A DNA stretch of 64,000 nucleotides from Acanthopleura granulata (GCA_016165875.1 JABBOT010000009.1:19172783-19236782), one strand, 5' to 3'; positions 35,201 to 44,309 are shown, counted from the stretch's first letter. Program-made: numbers and translations. The notes: a model not told the origin generated them from the letters alone.

Positions 35201-35885
35201 CTTTAGGACTAGCCTCTTTTTCCATAGAACTAGTTCAGTGTTCTTTAAGACTGAGGAGCTGTTCCACAGAAACTGATGTATATTCCTTACAACTCCAGGA
35301 ATTTCTGTTGGAAATGCTAATTCTATTCAAAGCCCTATAAAATTCTGTAGAACATTTGCTGTACGCAGGGTGGCAAATGAGCATTGGAGTGGCTGTGACA
35401 GCTTTATAAAACGGGTCCCTGGCGTGGTTCTTAGGGGACTCTTTGGGTTTAAGGTTTGTCAGTGACATACACTACATTTTTGGTTGTATACGAAGGCTGG
35501 CGGTTCACTTCCCATTCAAACCTTGGTCAACTTTGGCGCTTTAGCCATCATTCTCAGGGATTACATCGAATTGATATGAAGTCATTTCGCTGGTGTCGAT
35601 GTGTCAGAGTAGGAAATCATATCATGGCGCTTAACGTCCGGAGAGTTTATTTATGCGTAATTTGATTTATCTCTATTCTTGTTTTTCCTCTAGTTTATGC
35701 TACCCTTTGTGGAAAGAGATGGGGTCTTTTATGATCATCTTGACCTTCAGCCCGTGACAACATCATCGGTATTGATAACTATACAAAGTGTCTACACGGT
35801 AACAAACAATGGCTTTGCGGGTATTGAACTACTGTCCCCCGTGACGGACGGCAGTGTGGGGTACACATCTGCCAACTGTCCATGA
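19932..35885 (+). CDS. Secreted PAN/apple-like plus discoidin-like protein, 4 exons, about 263 aa
   Basis: Exons 19,932-20,262, 32,749-32,850, 34,152-34,318 and 35,694-35,885 all have GT/AG borders, and their phases (1, 1, 0) agree at every join. Predicted order: hydrophobic signal peptide (about 1-21), cysteine-rich PAN/apple-like region (about 22-110), then a galactose-binding-like (discoidin / F5/8-type C-like) beta-sandwich (about 111-255). Evidence for the second domain: TNVAFNAP...ASSEYSE at its start, [17 protein letters not shown] and [13 protein letters not shown] in the middle, and [20 protein letters not shown] then [12 protein letters not shown] at the end. Proteins of this plan are extracellular and often bind glycans or matrix; ligand and role here are unknown. 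There is no transmembrane segment or GPI signal. The start ATG is the first in frame before the signal peptide. Intron 1 is 12.5 kb and holds several mobile elements. Uncertainties: extra exons in intron 1 cannot be excluded, and the donor after exon 3 (GTGTGT) is weak. Confidence 0.75.
20263..21425. other. Start of intron 1, no recognisable gene
   Basis: AT-rich sequence with no domain-bearing frame and no exon-like stretch in phase with the flanking exons noticed. Confidence 0.45.
21426..21645 (-). mobile_element. SINE-A copy
   Basis: Minus orientation; CATTATGGTGGGCACATCCC and the rest of the body closely match the copy at 16,947-17,164, including the atypical GGGCACATCCC variant. The two are sister copies. 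Confidence 0.85.
21646..22337. repeat. Flank shared with the 16.9-kb element, split by a 519-base insertion
   Basis: CCTGCCTAGTGCAATAG...TATACGATGGGCTT (to 21,690) and TTGATTGGCAGCTGTCAGAA...GAAGAAAAACAAAT (22,209-22,337) are contiguous in the copy at 17,165-17,345. The 519 bases between begin AAAACGGAAG and end TTCGTTTT, weak inverted ends, suggesting a small nested insertion. Confidence 0.65.
22630..22857 (+). repeat. Partial 5' LTR of a Ty3/Gypsy-type element
   Basis: Homologous in order to 27,155-27,372: TTTACATTACATGTCAGTGT, a CT-rich microsatellite, TGTGTTGTTGGACTG, TTTGTACGTTGTGA, TTGTGGTTTTATCACT, GATATCGAGG and CCTACCTCAACTG. Homology fails upstream of about 22,635, so the 5' part is lost or too diverged. 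Confidence 0.75.
22712..22742. repeat. (TC)n microsatellite inside the 5' LTR
   Basis: A pure CT dinucleotide run; the matching place in the 3' LTR (27,231-27,250) has a shorter, interrupted run. Confidence 0.9.
23190..23930 (+). pseudogene. Gag-like region of the Ty3/Gypsy-type element, frameshifted
   Basis: Plus-strand fragments read [35 protein letters not shown] and [20 protein letters not shown], then a zinc-knuckle-like stretch whose cysteines are partly lost ([15 protein letters not shown]). The order matches gag of a Ty3/Gypsy lineage common in marine invertebrates. Two frames are needed and stops intervene, so it is inactive. Confidence 0.7.
23960..24310 (+). pseudogene. Protease region of the Ty3/Gypsy-type element, degraded
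   Basis: A stretch aligning with the aspartic protease is visible around [17 protein letters not shown], but the catalytic D-S/T-G triad that should precede it is replaced by SKGNM, and the frame shifts afterwards (PFMERYDIA). Confidence 0.6.
24311..24747 (+). pseudogene. Remnant of reverse transcriptase, mostly deleted
   Basis: Only the distal part is recognisable ([11 protein letters not shown] near 24,660 and [11 protein letters not shown] at the end). The catalytic YxDD region and the first half of the domain are missing, implying a large internal deletion. Confidence 0.6.
24748..25003 (-). mobile_element. SINE-A copy inserted in the retrotransposon pol region
   Basis: Minus orientation: TTTATTTATTTGAATGGTGT, GACGGCGGCCAGCATTTTGG and CTTCCCACGTACGGCCGGAG. 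The outer part of the head is truncated. It interrupts pol at the RT to RNase H transition, so it inserted after the retrotransposon. Confidence 0.9.
25010..25560 (+). pseudogene. RNase H-like and connection region of the Ty3/Gypsy-type element
   Basis: Recognisable pieces include [30 protein letters not shown], the catalytic-region [11 protein letters not shown] and [15 protein letters not shown]. Several stops and frame changes occur. Confidence 0.7.
25561..26990 (+). pseudogene. Integrase and C-terminal region of the Ty3/Gypsy-type element
   Basis: An H2C2-like region (WHQLKLVMR...[12 protein letters not shown]), the core with [11 protein letters not shown] and NPVAERAI (the glutamate of DDE), then [16 protein letters not shown] and [16 protein letters not shown], typical of this lineage's C-terminus. 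Frames change repeatedly. The tail is proline-rich. Confidence 0.7.
27110..27372 (+). repeat. 3' LTR of the Ty3/Gypsy-type element
   Basis: Matches the 5' copy from about 27,155 through CCTACCTCAACTG at 27,372. The 5' limit is uncertain (about 27,080-27,155). After CAACTG the two flanks diverge (ACCTAGTGG at the 5' copy, GCGCTCAGA here). Confidence 0.75.
27488..28552. mobile_element. Inverted-repeat element, arms about 190 bases, spacer about 680
   Basis: Left arm 27,488-27,680 (GAAATTCTAACATTTGCCTC, GTTAGGGAATAGTTGTCCAC, GTGCACTGTTGACC) is the reverse complement of 28,357-28,552. No open frame of note lies in the spacer. It could be a MITE-like or fold-back element. Confidence 0.65.
28553..29460. 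other. Intron 1, no recognisable gene
   Basis: Two minus-strand frames of 65-71 residues occur near 28,642-29,080 but show no domain or good splice context. Confidence 0.45.
29465..30025. repeat. Tandem segmental duplication, copy 1
   Basis: Shares with 30,632-31,205, in order: TCTAGCATCAA, GCTGGATCAGT, CTCGGCTGAAGGAAA, ATCAGTTATATTCC, CCTAATAAATT and ATGGTCTTAGTTTC-like blocks. Offset is about 1.17 kb. Confidence 0.7.
30094..30594. mobile_element. MITE with about 175-base terminal inverted repeats (full copy)
   Basis: The left arm starts AAAGGGAAAAACCACACAAA and the right arm ends TGTAGTTTTCCCCTTT. Internal pairs include GTGCAGTCAAATGTTTTG with CAAAACTTTTGACTGCA. There is no coding capacity. 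Relatives occur at 37,176, 47,831, 51,890 and 55,430. Confidence 0.75.
30632..31205. repeat. Tandem segmental duplication, copy 2
   Basis: Second unit of the duplication described at 29,465-30,025; the MITE lies between the two units. Confidence 0.7.
31206..32748. other. End of intron 1, no recognisable gene
   Basis: AT-rich; short frames only. It ends in a strong polypyrimidine acceptor, CTCTTTTTTCAG, at 32,737-32,748. Confidence 0.5.
32749..32850 (+). CDS. Exon 2 of the secreted gene: start of the discoidin-like domain
   Basis: Lies between the acceptor TTTTTTCAG and the consensus donor GTAAGT. Only one of three frames is open: [19 protein letters not shown] then LDVDPVTY. This resembles the first strands of F5/8-type C and related galactose-binding domains (NVA...P..SS.Y...A.D). 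Phase 1 at both ends. Confidence 0.8.
33000..33560. repeat. Degenerate tandem repeat in intron 2, unit about 58-60 bases
   Basis: GTAACATGCACATCTGTGGT followed by TTTTGAGGAGTCTCAAAGTC recurs about nine times with substitutions. Confidence 0.8.
33730..33795 (-). mobile_element. SINE-A tail fragment
   Basis: TTTATTTATTGGTTGTTTTA and TTTTCACTTATACGATGGCA match the SINE-A tail; it abuts the next copy. Confidence 0.6.
33797..34064 (-). mobile_element. SINE-A copy in intron 2
   Basis: Minus orientation, near full length: GATTTGATTGGTGTTTTAAG, GGAAACCCACGACCATCAGC, TTTCCACGTACGGCCGGGG, and the head at TACCACGGAGGCC. Confidence 0.9.
34152..34318 (+). CDS. Exon 3 of the secreted gene: core of the discoidin-like domain
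   Basis: Acceptor CTTATTTTTAAG; the first two bases complete an Asp codon with exon 2. It reads [27 protein letters not shown] and [13 protein letters not shown], typical of the middle strands of the domain. Donor GTGTGT in phase 0. Reading through would stop nine codons later. Confidence 0.8.
34480..34525. repeat. A-rich low-complexity tract
   Basis: Runs of A broken by single G or T bases directly precede the tRNA-like SINE head. Confidence 0.85.
34568..34650 (+). mobile_element. tRNA-derived SINE head (second family)
   Basis: CCTCGGTGGCTTAGTGGTGA carries an A box (TGGCTTAGTGG), and GGGGATCAATCC about 40 bases later is a B-box-like element. It cannot be folded into a full tRNA and is interpreted as a SINE promoter. 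Confidence 0.6.
34700..35690. other. Intron 3, no recognisable gene
   Basis: Short frames only. It ends in GTTTTTCCTCTAG, a good acceptor. Confidence 0.5.
35694..35885 (+). CDS. Exon 4 (last) of the secreted gene
   Basis: Acceptor CCTCTAG then phase-0 reading [30 protein letters not shown] and [12 protein letters not shown], with TGA at 35,883-35,885. This supplies the final strands of the discoidin-like domain and a short tail ending SANCP. Confidence 0.8.
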   Translation, partial: FMLPFVERDGVFYDHLDLQPVTTSSVLITIQSVYTVTNNGFAGIELLSPVTDGSVGYTSANCP

Positions 35886-36145
35886 TCAACTCACAAACAA
35901 CCACCATGGCCACTCTAAAACAACTACCACGGCAAGTCAGAAACAACTACCATGACCACTCTCATTCAACCATGGCAACTGACAAAAAACTAATATGGCA
36001 ACTCACCAACAACTACGACGGCAATTCAGAAAAAAAACTACCATGGCAATGCACACGCAACTACCATTGCAGCTCACATAAATCTACCATATGGCAACTC
36101 ACAAACAACTACCATGGCAACTACCATGATAACTTCTGTTATCGG
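35884..36145. repeat. Minisatellite starting at the stop codon (probable 3' UTR)
   Basis: The pattern CAACTCACAAACAACTACCA followed by TGGCAACT and variants repeats about ten times, with units of about 20-28 bases, directly after the TGA. Confidence 0.8.
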
Positions 36146-36523
36146 CAGGTTTTCCCAAAGTTGTCACAGTTGTCAAAGTTGTTTTTTTTCCTACGGTGTA
36201 AATGATTCAGTTTTATGTTTGTGATTTCACGACAAACCCCTCCGACATATGTTTAGAGCATACTAATTTCACGGGATGGCAATTTTTTTTATCAAACTAG
36301 ACATGACACCTCCACCTTGTCACAGTGTGCTGTCAACTCACTGGTAAAAAGCCTACTCACACCGGCTTGACAGGGGGACCCCAGATCGCGTGCGAGCTGG
36401 GCCCCATTACTACGAACCGGTTAACACGGTGCCTATACATACATGTATATCGCTGTGGTAATGCGCTGCGAAAATGTGCTTTCCACCCAAGGCGTTTAAT
36501 GGGTAGTTCAAACAAACATGTTC

Positions 36524-36529
36524 AATAAA
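36524..36529 (+). terminator. Candidate polyadenylation signal of the secreted gene
   Basis: AATAAA about 640 bases after the stop codon. The match is short and common by chance in this AT-rich sequence. Confidence 0.3.
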
Positions 36530-36539
36530 TATACACACA

Positions 36540-36664
36540 TATTTATTTATTTAATTATTGATTGATTGGTTGATTTATTGATTTATATATTTATTCCATC
36601 GTCGTTGTGCGCCATACTCAAGAATATTTCACTTATACAACGGCGGCCAGCTTTATGGTGGCAC
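36540..36664 (-). mobile_element. SINE-A fragment (tail half)
   Basis: TTATTTATTTAATTATTGAT, then CATACTCAAGAATATTTCAC and ACGGCGGCCAGCTTTATGG; the body and head are missing. Confidence 0.8.
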
Positions 36665-36699
36665 ATATATTTAAGTATTAAACATAAGTGTATAAACCA

Positions 36700-37170
36700 T
36701 GTATATAGTCTTATACTATAGTGTTGTAATGTCATTCTGATGTATAAAAGTGTTTATAAATTAAACACCGAAATCTACAGTGCACCTCTTTTCCTGCAGC
36801 AGTTTGTACATGACCGCTACCTCACTCCCACCATTTAAAAGTGACAAATGTTCGAGTATGGCATTGAACAACAATTACATAAATAAATAAACATAAGACA
36901 GAATTGTGTTCATCATGGTGTGAAGTTTGTATTGAGTTTCATCTAATTTTGTTCATAAAAAAAACGTGATTTTGGAGTTCGGGTCTATAGTTTTGCGTGT
37001 CATGTCAGCATGACATGTTCCTCTTTGCCGGTAATTCCTCAGTGATAAGATTTCATCGATTTGTAAAGCCTTTGTTTATACCAAGCTCCTCCTAATCTGT
37101 CAGTCTATCACTCGCGTGCAAGCATAGGTAATGTGAATGTCAGTCGATTGATGCATTGGCACCTTTTGTA
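36700..37170. other. Non-coding, no recognisable gene
   Basis: AT-rich spacer; nothing further seen. Confidence 0.45.
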
Positions 37171-37175
37171 TTAAA

Positions 37176-37440
37176 GGGAAAGACCTGCAAAAATGAAATC
37201 ATGCTGATTGAAAAGACCAATAAAACTTGCGCCTGAAAATACGTTTCCTGAGTTTTGGCGATTTTTGTCAGCAAATCAAATGCAGTCAAGTATCTTTGTT
37301 ATATCGTAGGTTTTATGGAGCTGGTTGATAATGTGGTTCACTGGTGACCTCACAAAACTTGTGAACCGTACTCCAGAAATATGTGCCTGTGTTTAAAACT
37401 CTGCTTTAGGCAGAAAACAGAAAAGTCTGCCCATATGTGG
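37176..37440. mobile_element. MITE fragment (left half), same family as 30,094
   Basis: AAAGGGAAAGACCTGCAAAA, AAATGCAGTCAAGTATCTTT and TTTATGGAGCTGGTTGATAA correspond to the left arm and centre of the full copy. Confidence 0.65.
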
Positions 37441-37449
37441 TCCATAACC

Positions 37450-38280
37450 TAGGCGTCGAAACCGACATTAGTACACCAGCGGTCAACCAAAATGGGGGTT
37501 CTGGATCAATCATGATAATCACAAGGCCAGTTTCCAAAATACCACGAAAAGCACACACCCTCAAAGAATTAAGAAACTATATAAAATATTAGAAAACTAG
37601 GACGGATTCATACAAAGAGAAGCAGTCAACAGTTTTGAATGATGACGAAAAGACGCAATGAATGCTTTAGGTGAATGAATAAAATCAGTATCCTAATCAT
37701 GTACTATACATATTGTCGATAATCAAATATGTGGCTCAGTTAGGCTTTGAGTTCATCTGTTCATATATCCAACGTGGCGATGACACCGATTGATCACACC
37801 GGTATTTTCGCATAATCGTAAGCGTCCCACTCGAGTACTTGCTTGCAAGAGTTATTCCCCTTGACTCAGGCTCCTAATTCATGCATGCATGTGGATATTA
37901 CTGCATGTAACTGAAACATACGGAGAACAACTGATTTTAAATTGAAGAATGTTTCAGTTCATGAAATTTAACTGTGACGAGGAAACACATACTGTTCGAA
38001 CTGACAGTCGGTAAAGTTTAAATGTTCCTGACTTTTATGTCTGAATGAAGCTGAAGACAAAGCTAAACACATGAAGTGAATTGGAAAACTTTTCCAAGTT
38101 AACTTACAGTCAATTAAAGTTCTTTGTTTCAGTGTTCGTATTAACGTGAATACACAAAATACAACACCGTGACATGACATATTTTGTCAATTAAAAGAAA
38201 CGTTCATCATTGTCTTCAGTTATCACCAAACTCAAATGTACTCATTAGCTCAGTATCTTATTTGAAGATTAAACTGTGAT
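37450..38280. other. Non-coding, no recognisable gene
   Basis: Only a short block, CTTGCAAGAGTTATTCCCCT (37,851), stands out: it recurs at about 43,466 as CTTGCAAGAGTTATTTCTCT. Confidence 0.45.
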
Positions 38281-38283
38281 TAG

Positions 38284-40300
38284 TCAATTGAAACGAGCCT
38301 GGTTATCACAGAAAACCAGTCTGATTATCTGGTTATCAGGGACATTCAGATATTTGGTCGGTTGACTATCAGTCACAGGTCGAGATTCGTAATCCTGGTC
38401 TTTCTTCCACTGGGGGAGTTTACGAAGATGAGAACGATTTCTACGGAAAGATCCATTAGAGTTGGTGATTGCATAAGATCGGTTACTAAACTGATGTGAC
38501 AAAATGGCGGATTCCTTCCCTTCCGTAATCCATACCTCATCTCCACTTTTCAGTTCATGGAGGCTGCTAGCAGCATAGCGGTGAGCAAAGCTCAGTTTCT
38601 GATTTTCACGAGACTGTTTAGCCTCTTTAGCCTGTAAAGTTTCATGATTCAAGCACTGGCTGAAGACGGTCAGGGGTTATCAGCACTTTAGTATGGAGTT
38701 TTCGTGACATCGGATGTTCTGCTGGACTGAAGCCATTTGCTAGAGGTGTTGTTCTGTAGTTTATGAGTGCAGTGTATGGGTCTGATGCATCTTTCAAAAC
38801 TTCCTTGACAGTTCGTACAGCTCGTTCTGCCTCACCATTACCTGATGGATGTTTGGGACAGTTGAAAACAATGGTGAACCCATACTCATTGCTGAACTGG
38901 CGGAACTGATCTGCTCTGTATTGTGATCCTTTGTCTGGTCGAACAACAGCAGGGATGCCATGTCGAGAGAAGATAGACTTCATGTGACGAATAATTTTTG
39001 GTGCAAAAATATTATTGAGAAGTGCAATCTTAATGTAGCGAGAAGAGGAGTCTACAAGAACCAGGTACATCTTGCCTTCTTACTGGAATAGACCTGTTAC
39101 AACTACGTTGCAAAAAATTTGAGGGGATGCGAGTTTCCACATGATTGGCTTTTCTCTGGATAGAAGACTAGTGACGACTAGCTCTGAGATATCATCCCTC
39201 GGTCCTGACCACCACACTGAGTTTTTGGCTAGCTGATTGCTCTTGGTGATGCCTTGGTGACTTGCATGAGTTATCTGCAGAACGCCTGACCGCAAACAGA
39301 CAGGATTGACACAACGTTCACCGCACAGTAAGACGCCCCCTTGGAGGGACAGGTGGGCTTGATAAGGTCAGTACTTTTTGGCTGCACCTTTGATACAATG
39401 CTTTTTTGACCATCCTTCATTATTGTACCTCATGATCTCAAGACATGTTGAATCCTGTTTCTCGTCACGTTTGATTTCCTCAAGTCGTTGGTCAGTCGTT
39501 GGTAAGTCGCTGGTAAGGATTGTAGAATTAGATTTACATGCGTTGTCACCTCCTCTTCAAACTGGATGTACCACGCATCTGGCGTAGAGCTTAGACAGTG
39601 TGTCGGTTGTGAACAGTTCACGCCCAGGAACGCGGACAACATCAAAGCAGAGGCGCATGTTGAAGGCGAGGAGTTAACTGACCAAATGCCTTTGATACAA
39701 GAATTGCACAAGAGGTTTGTGATCCACTTCGATAATGAAGTGTTTCCCAATTATGTAATCAGAGAACTTTTTACAAGCCTAAGCTGGAGCTAGAGCCTGT
39801 CTTTCAGTTTGAGCTTATCGGCATTCACACTCCAAAAGTGAATCTTGAAGACTGGACGCCACTCGCCGGAGTGTTTCTGACATATGACAGTCCCTAAACC
39901 ATACGATGAAGCATCCCCAATGACTGTATTCTCCAGTGTTGGATTCTAGTGAGCTAAAACTGGTGAAGTACTGAGTGCTGCCTTGATTTTTTGGAGAGCG
40001 GAGCGCTTATCTTGTCCCAAAAGCCAAGGGTTCGTAGCACTAAAGCAAATCTCGAAATGGCTTGGTGACAGTGGCGAGGTTTGCTATGAATTTATCCATC
40101 TGATTCACCATACCAATTATACGGCGAACACCACTCACATCCGTTGGTTCGGTAGGCTCTGGATAGTGTCGATTTTATCTGTGGTGACTGTGATTCCATT
40201 TCCACTGATGTGATGTCTGAGGAACTGCGCATTACTGATTTCAACAGCCCTCTGCAATATTAATTCACTGTGGCGGAGTAGTCTCCCCTTGAGCCAATCA
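38284..40300 (-). pseudogene. Second Ty3/Gypsy pol remnant: distal RT, RNase H, integrase
   Basis: Minus strand, in order: distal RT/thumb (FLRHHISGNGITVTTDKI, then GMVNQMDKFIANLATVTKPF in another frame, about 39,980-40,290); RNase H-like with EVDHKPL and FDVVRVPGRELFTTDTLSK (about 39,580-39,740); integrase H2C2 region (HASHQGITKSNQLAKNSVWW, 39,080-39,295); core with VDSSSRYIKI, VVRPDKGSQY and GNGEAERAV supplying the D, D and E residues (38,642-39,070); C-terminal domain with SGDEVWITEGKES and RNRSHLRKLP (38,284-38,652). A stop separates the H2C2 region from the core and a frameshift follows the core. No gag, protease, catalytic YxDD or LTRs are found. It is a different lineage from the element at 22.6-27.4 kb. 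Confidence 0.85.
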
Positions 40301-42326
40301 CTGCTCACTGCTTACACCCACAATAATTTGACTCGCCAACTTCAGAGCTTTGGGATTTATTCCTTACATCTGTGTAGAAACTATCAAACAGTTCTCCAGC
40401 CCGCCGAGATCTGGTGTTGAATACATCTCTCTCATACGAAACATTTTCGAGGGGGTACACGGGGTAATTTTGACAGTATATCGGTGGAATTTTACTTATT
40501 TTCTCCATCAGCTCAGGTGAAACTGTTGTAAACTTTTAAAAGATTCCGATCCTCCTTGAAGCAGTACGTTGACCTTGAGACGTTCTGCTTTATTATCAAT
40601 GCCAGAAGTGACCAGGTAGAATGAAAAGCTTAACTGAATCGACGGAAATTTTCAGACAAATTGCCCGTTAGAACAAGCGGTTGGGGTGATGTAAGTTGAT
40701 TCATAATTTAGACCATGTAATGCTGACTTACGGAGAGTATATTTTGATCCAAATTCGCCATCCACTAAGTGTACAATGTTGTTGTTGTAGCGCTTTTCAC
40801 CTGCTTCACATCTCACAGCTCTGGACATCTTATTGTACAGTACACATTTTATCGTATCGCATCGTATTTTCCGTCTAACAGTTCAAGAATACTTGATAAA
40901 CTTAGATTCCACTTCTGACATCATGTTATATGGCCTGAGCACATCAAATAACGACTTACTCGTACGTGGGGAAAAGTTCGGTATTCTTTACTTGAGCTCC
41001 AGCAATCATGACCAACTTCGCCTGTCTTCGGGTTTACGTCGAGAATGGCCGAGTTTAAACTCGTGTGTATGGAATGGCCATCTTCCCCAAAAAGTGGGCT
41101 TGATTTTATTTTCAAATCTAAGTAAAATATTTTCATTACGAATGGGAGAAAATGACCAAATCACGAAAGCAGAATTAATTTTGAACTTATTGATTTTTTT
41201 TCAATTTGACACAATGTCTGACGTAATGTTATCATTATTCAAGATGGCTGCCCTCATAGAGCCTTTATTCGAAGATGCTTTCTAAGAGTGACAAACATAG
41301 ATCCCTGAGAAAAGCAGGTCGAAACATTTTTTAATATTTATCAAGGTCGGACACGATTACTGTTGTGCCGAGAGGATACTAGCCAAGTATATATATCGCA
41401 ATTACACCACAACGCCAGGGAAACACTGTATCAGTTGGACGCTTACCTCCTCACCGGCCCATACCCGCTTCTCCCATGGCTCTCGTATAAAAAAATCTAC
41501 ACTGCTAACATTTCACAGCCATGACAGCCATGCAGAAGGTATAGGCCGCGATTTATTGCTGGTCTCTCGATTCCATGCCAACCAGATTTCCCGTAATTAC
41601 ACATGACCCCGGTTACTCGTCACGACGTTTAACCCAAAAGGTCACGTCGGAAATTTAACCGCACGGAACTTATACATCTCAAGACCACATGTTCGTTTTT
41701 GTTTTTGTGGTTTTTCTCAATGTGACCTTTCTGTTAATCATACAGGTTTTAATTTTAACGACTGCGCCTCCTGGGTAACGCCTATGGCATAGTATCGTAC
41801 TGGAATAAGTTCCGACAGGGCCAGGGCGTTGTAGTGTATACGTAAACGGTATGTGTATTCTTGGCTAACAGGACACGGGAAAAGTGTGAGCTATTGACAG
41901 ATCTTACCATGGGTCTCTCTGCCATCTTACAACTCTTTAAACCGAGCCGCTCTCTGCCAGGAATACATTAGAAATCAAGGTCTCGACGTAAGGGTAGATT
42001 TGCCTCTAAGTGTAGATTGGGGCTTTGGGTCGAGCACACGCTAATGTGACGTTATACAAGTACTGATATTTACGCTAATGGTTCAGAGTGCCCCTAGCCC
42101 CCTTTTTTGTTTATTCGAGAGAAATAATTGCAGAAATGTACTTTGTTTCATTGATTTATGGTAATGTTCTATACTGTATAATTACCTGGAAATATAGCAT
42201 ATAATTATAGTTACAATTGTGAACAATTGTGATCGTTTCCTTGTAAGGGCGTGCTCTGTTATACATGTCTAGTCCGTTTTCGGGTTATTTTCACTACCGG
42301 TAGGCTTGGTTTTGCTAACAGCCCCG
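40301..42326. other. Non-coding, no supported gene
   Basis: A 150-residue frame at 40,833-41,285 (plus) has no recognisable domain, AT-biased composition and no splice support, so it is not called. Confidence 0.45.
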
Positions 42327-43395
42327 CTCGGCGGTGTGCTTCTTCTTCAGTAATAACGCCGATTTCAAGGCTTCGGATTAAAGTAATGTAATCCTATTTA
42401 CAGGTACATAAGATACCATAGGATGTTATGGTCATGGTTACAAATGTTCAAGGAACAACCCTCTGTAATAGTGGATTGTCTCTTAGTCAGAGATAAGTAG
42501 GTTTTTACGGTAAACAATGATGATGTGAACAGCCTTCGTTGTATGTAAGAGAGCGGGACTGATGCTCACAGCCATATGCCGTTCTATGATATAACAGATG
42601 TGAAGTATATAGTTACATGAAAAGGAAGGAAATGTGACTGATAATAGGTTTCTTTGGAGTGAACACCAATGTCGGAGAGATATTTTTGCTGTATAAGTTT
42701 TGTAATTAGCCTTAAATTAACTCCACATACGTAAACCATGACTTGATGTCACAAGTTCTAGGCGTAGTTCATCATTAGTGAGGGAACGCCGGTCCACACA
42801 TTTTGCAGAATTTTGAATATTAATGGAAGGATTAACAGTAGATTGTTTGGGAGCTTCCAGTTAATTGCAATGTTAGAACTGTTCAATTAGTAATGTTAGA
42901 TAATTTTCATGCCCATTTGTGTTAGGCCTACTTGCAAGTACACGGTAATACAGTAATGCTCAGTATATGTATTTCTGATGATCTGTGTTTTCAAGTAGTA
43001 CGGTATACAAGGTTCTAAGTCAGTTAAGAATTGACAGAAACAGTTTTTGTCAGAGAAGTTTTATTCATAAAGATATCTAATGCTGATTTGTGTACGTCTG
43101 AGTTACAAAACAAGAGCCAGAAACTGTATTACCGTAAAATAGCGAAAAAGATTTGTTTTATTTTTGCCAAGTGTAGTCAAGAGATATGATGCAAGTTTAA
43201 CTGTGACGAGATAATAGAAATTGTTGTTACGCATCCCAGCATTGTTCTCCATTGGGTAAACATTACCATAAATTTATTAATAGTTTGTTGGTTTTATCTG
43301 ATGAATTGAGCACCCGTTCGGCGGTGTGCTTCTTCTTCTGTAATAACGCCGATTTCGAGGCTTCGGATTAAAGTAATGTAATCCTATTTACAGCT
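42327..43395. repeat. Pair of about 77-base direct repeats, 990 bases apart
   Basis: TCGGCGGTGTGCTTCTTCTT...GCTTCGGATTAAAGTAATGT...ATCCTATTTACAG lies at 42,327-42,402 and again at 43,318-43,393, about 95 percent identical by eye. The sequence between is AT-rich and non-coding. Confidence 0.8.
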
Positions 43396-43582
43396 GTTGA
43401 GTACATTCTTTCCACCACCCCTTGATTCCACGCCGAATATCTCGGCTAGGGGTGGGTGACACTTGCAAGAGTTATTTCTCTTGACTCAATACGTTAATAG
43501 ATGCTTGTGCGTGCATACCGTTACAGGTACAGTTTTTAATGATCTTTAAGCTCTCGGGTATGCCGAACTTGTATCACTAACA

Positions 43583-43862
43583 GAGGTCTCCGTGGCTGAA
43601 GAGGTTAGCGCGCTACTTCAGCGTAATGACCCAGGTGCCTCTCACCAAAATGCGATCGCTGTGAGTTCAAGCCCAATCCATGCTAGCTTCTTCTCAGGTC
43701 GTACGTGGGAAGGTCCTCCAGCAAATTGCCGATGGTCGTGGGTTTCAACCCGGCTCTGGCCGATTTCTTCCCATCACTATAGGCCCACTGGTCGCCGCCC
43801 TACGAGTGAAACATTCTTGAGCACGACGTAAAACAAAAATCAAATAAAGAAATAAATAAATG
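43583..43862 (+). mobile_element. SINE-A copy (full length)
   Basis: The best-preserved plus-strand copy: head GGTCTCCGTGGCTGAAGAGG...GCGCGCTA, AATGACCCAGGTGCCTCTCA, GTACGTGGGAAGGTCC, ATGGTCGTGGGTTTC, ACATTCTTGAGCACGACGTA, and an A-rich tail (AATAAATAAA). Confidence 0.9.
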
Positions 43863-43989
43863 CATCGCTACCAACACTAGCACGTTTTGTACAGAAGTAT
43901 TCAACAACGCTAAGGCCACTAGGATCACGGTGATGAGGCAGTGAGTAATTAGTATCAGAAGAAACCATTGCTATTAAAGGTGGGGACGG

Positions 43990-44105
43990 GTGGAATCTAG
44001 CTGCATGAAGCTGGTGGAGTGTGAGAGCGGGCGGATTGGTGGGAGCGGGGTGGAGGATATGTTGGGTGGGGCAGGGGCGGAGGTTGTGTTGGGTGAGGAC
44101 TTGTG
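43990..44105. other. G-rich patch
   Basis: GGGTGG- and GGTGGAG-rich sequence (about 43,980-44,095) with several runs of three to four G, unusual for the surrounding AT-rich DNA. Coding potential not seen. Confidence 0.5.
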
Positions 44106-44309
44106 TCTCTCAGTCATTCTCAAACACCAGGTTGATGAATCAATCAACTAACCAAACACAGTCAGAATATTTAAACAATATGCCAATGTATAGGAATTCA
44201 CTGAAAACGTCTTTCACGAGAGAGAAGAAGCAGTTTTATTCAGTGCATAATAAGAAAAAGCATTGTATATGTATTGAAGTCATATCGCATTATCACCATG
44301 TTACAGAAT

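Noticed and set aside
35884..36145. CRISPR-like repeat array
   Set aside because: The units are contiguous and diverged, without spacers of regular length, in a eukaryotic genome.
40833..41285. 150-residue open frame as a gene
   Set aside because: No domain, low-complexity AT-biased codons, and no promoter or splice context.
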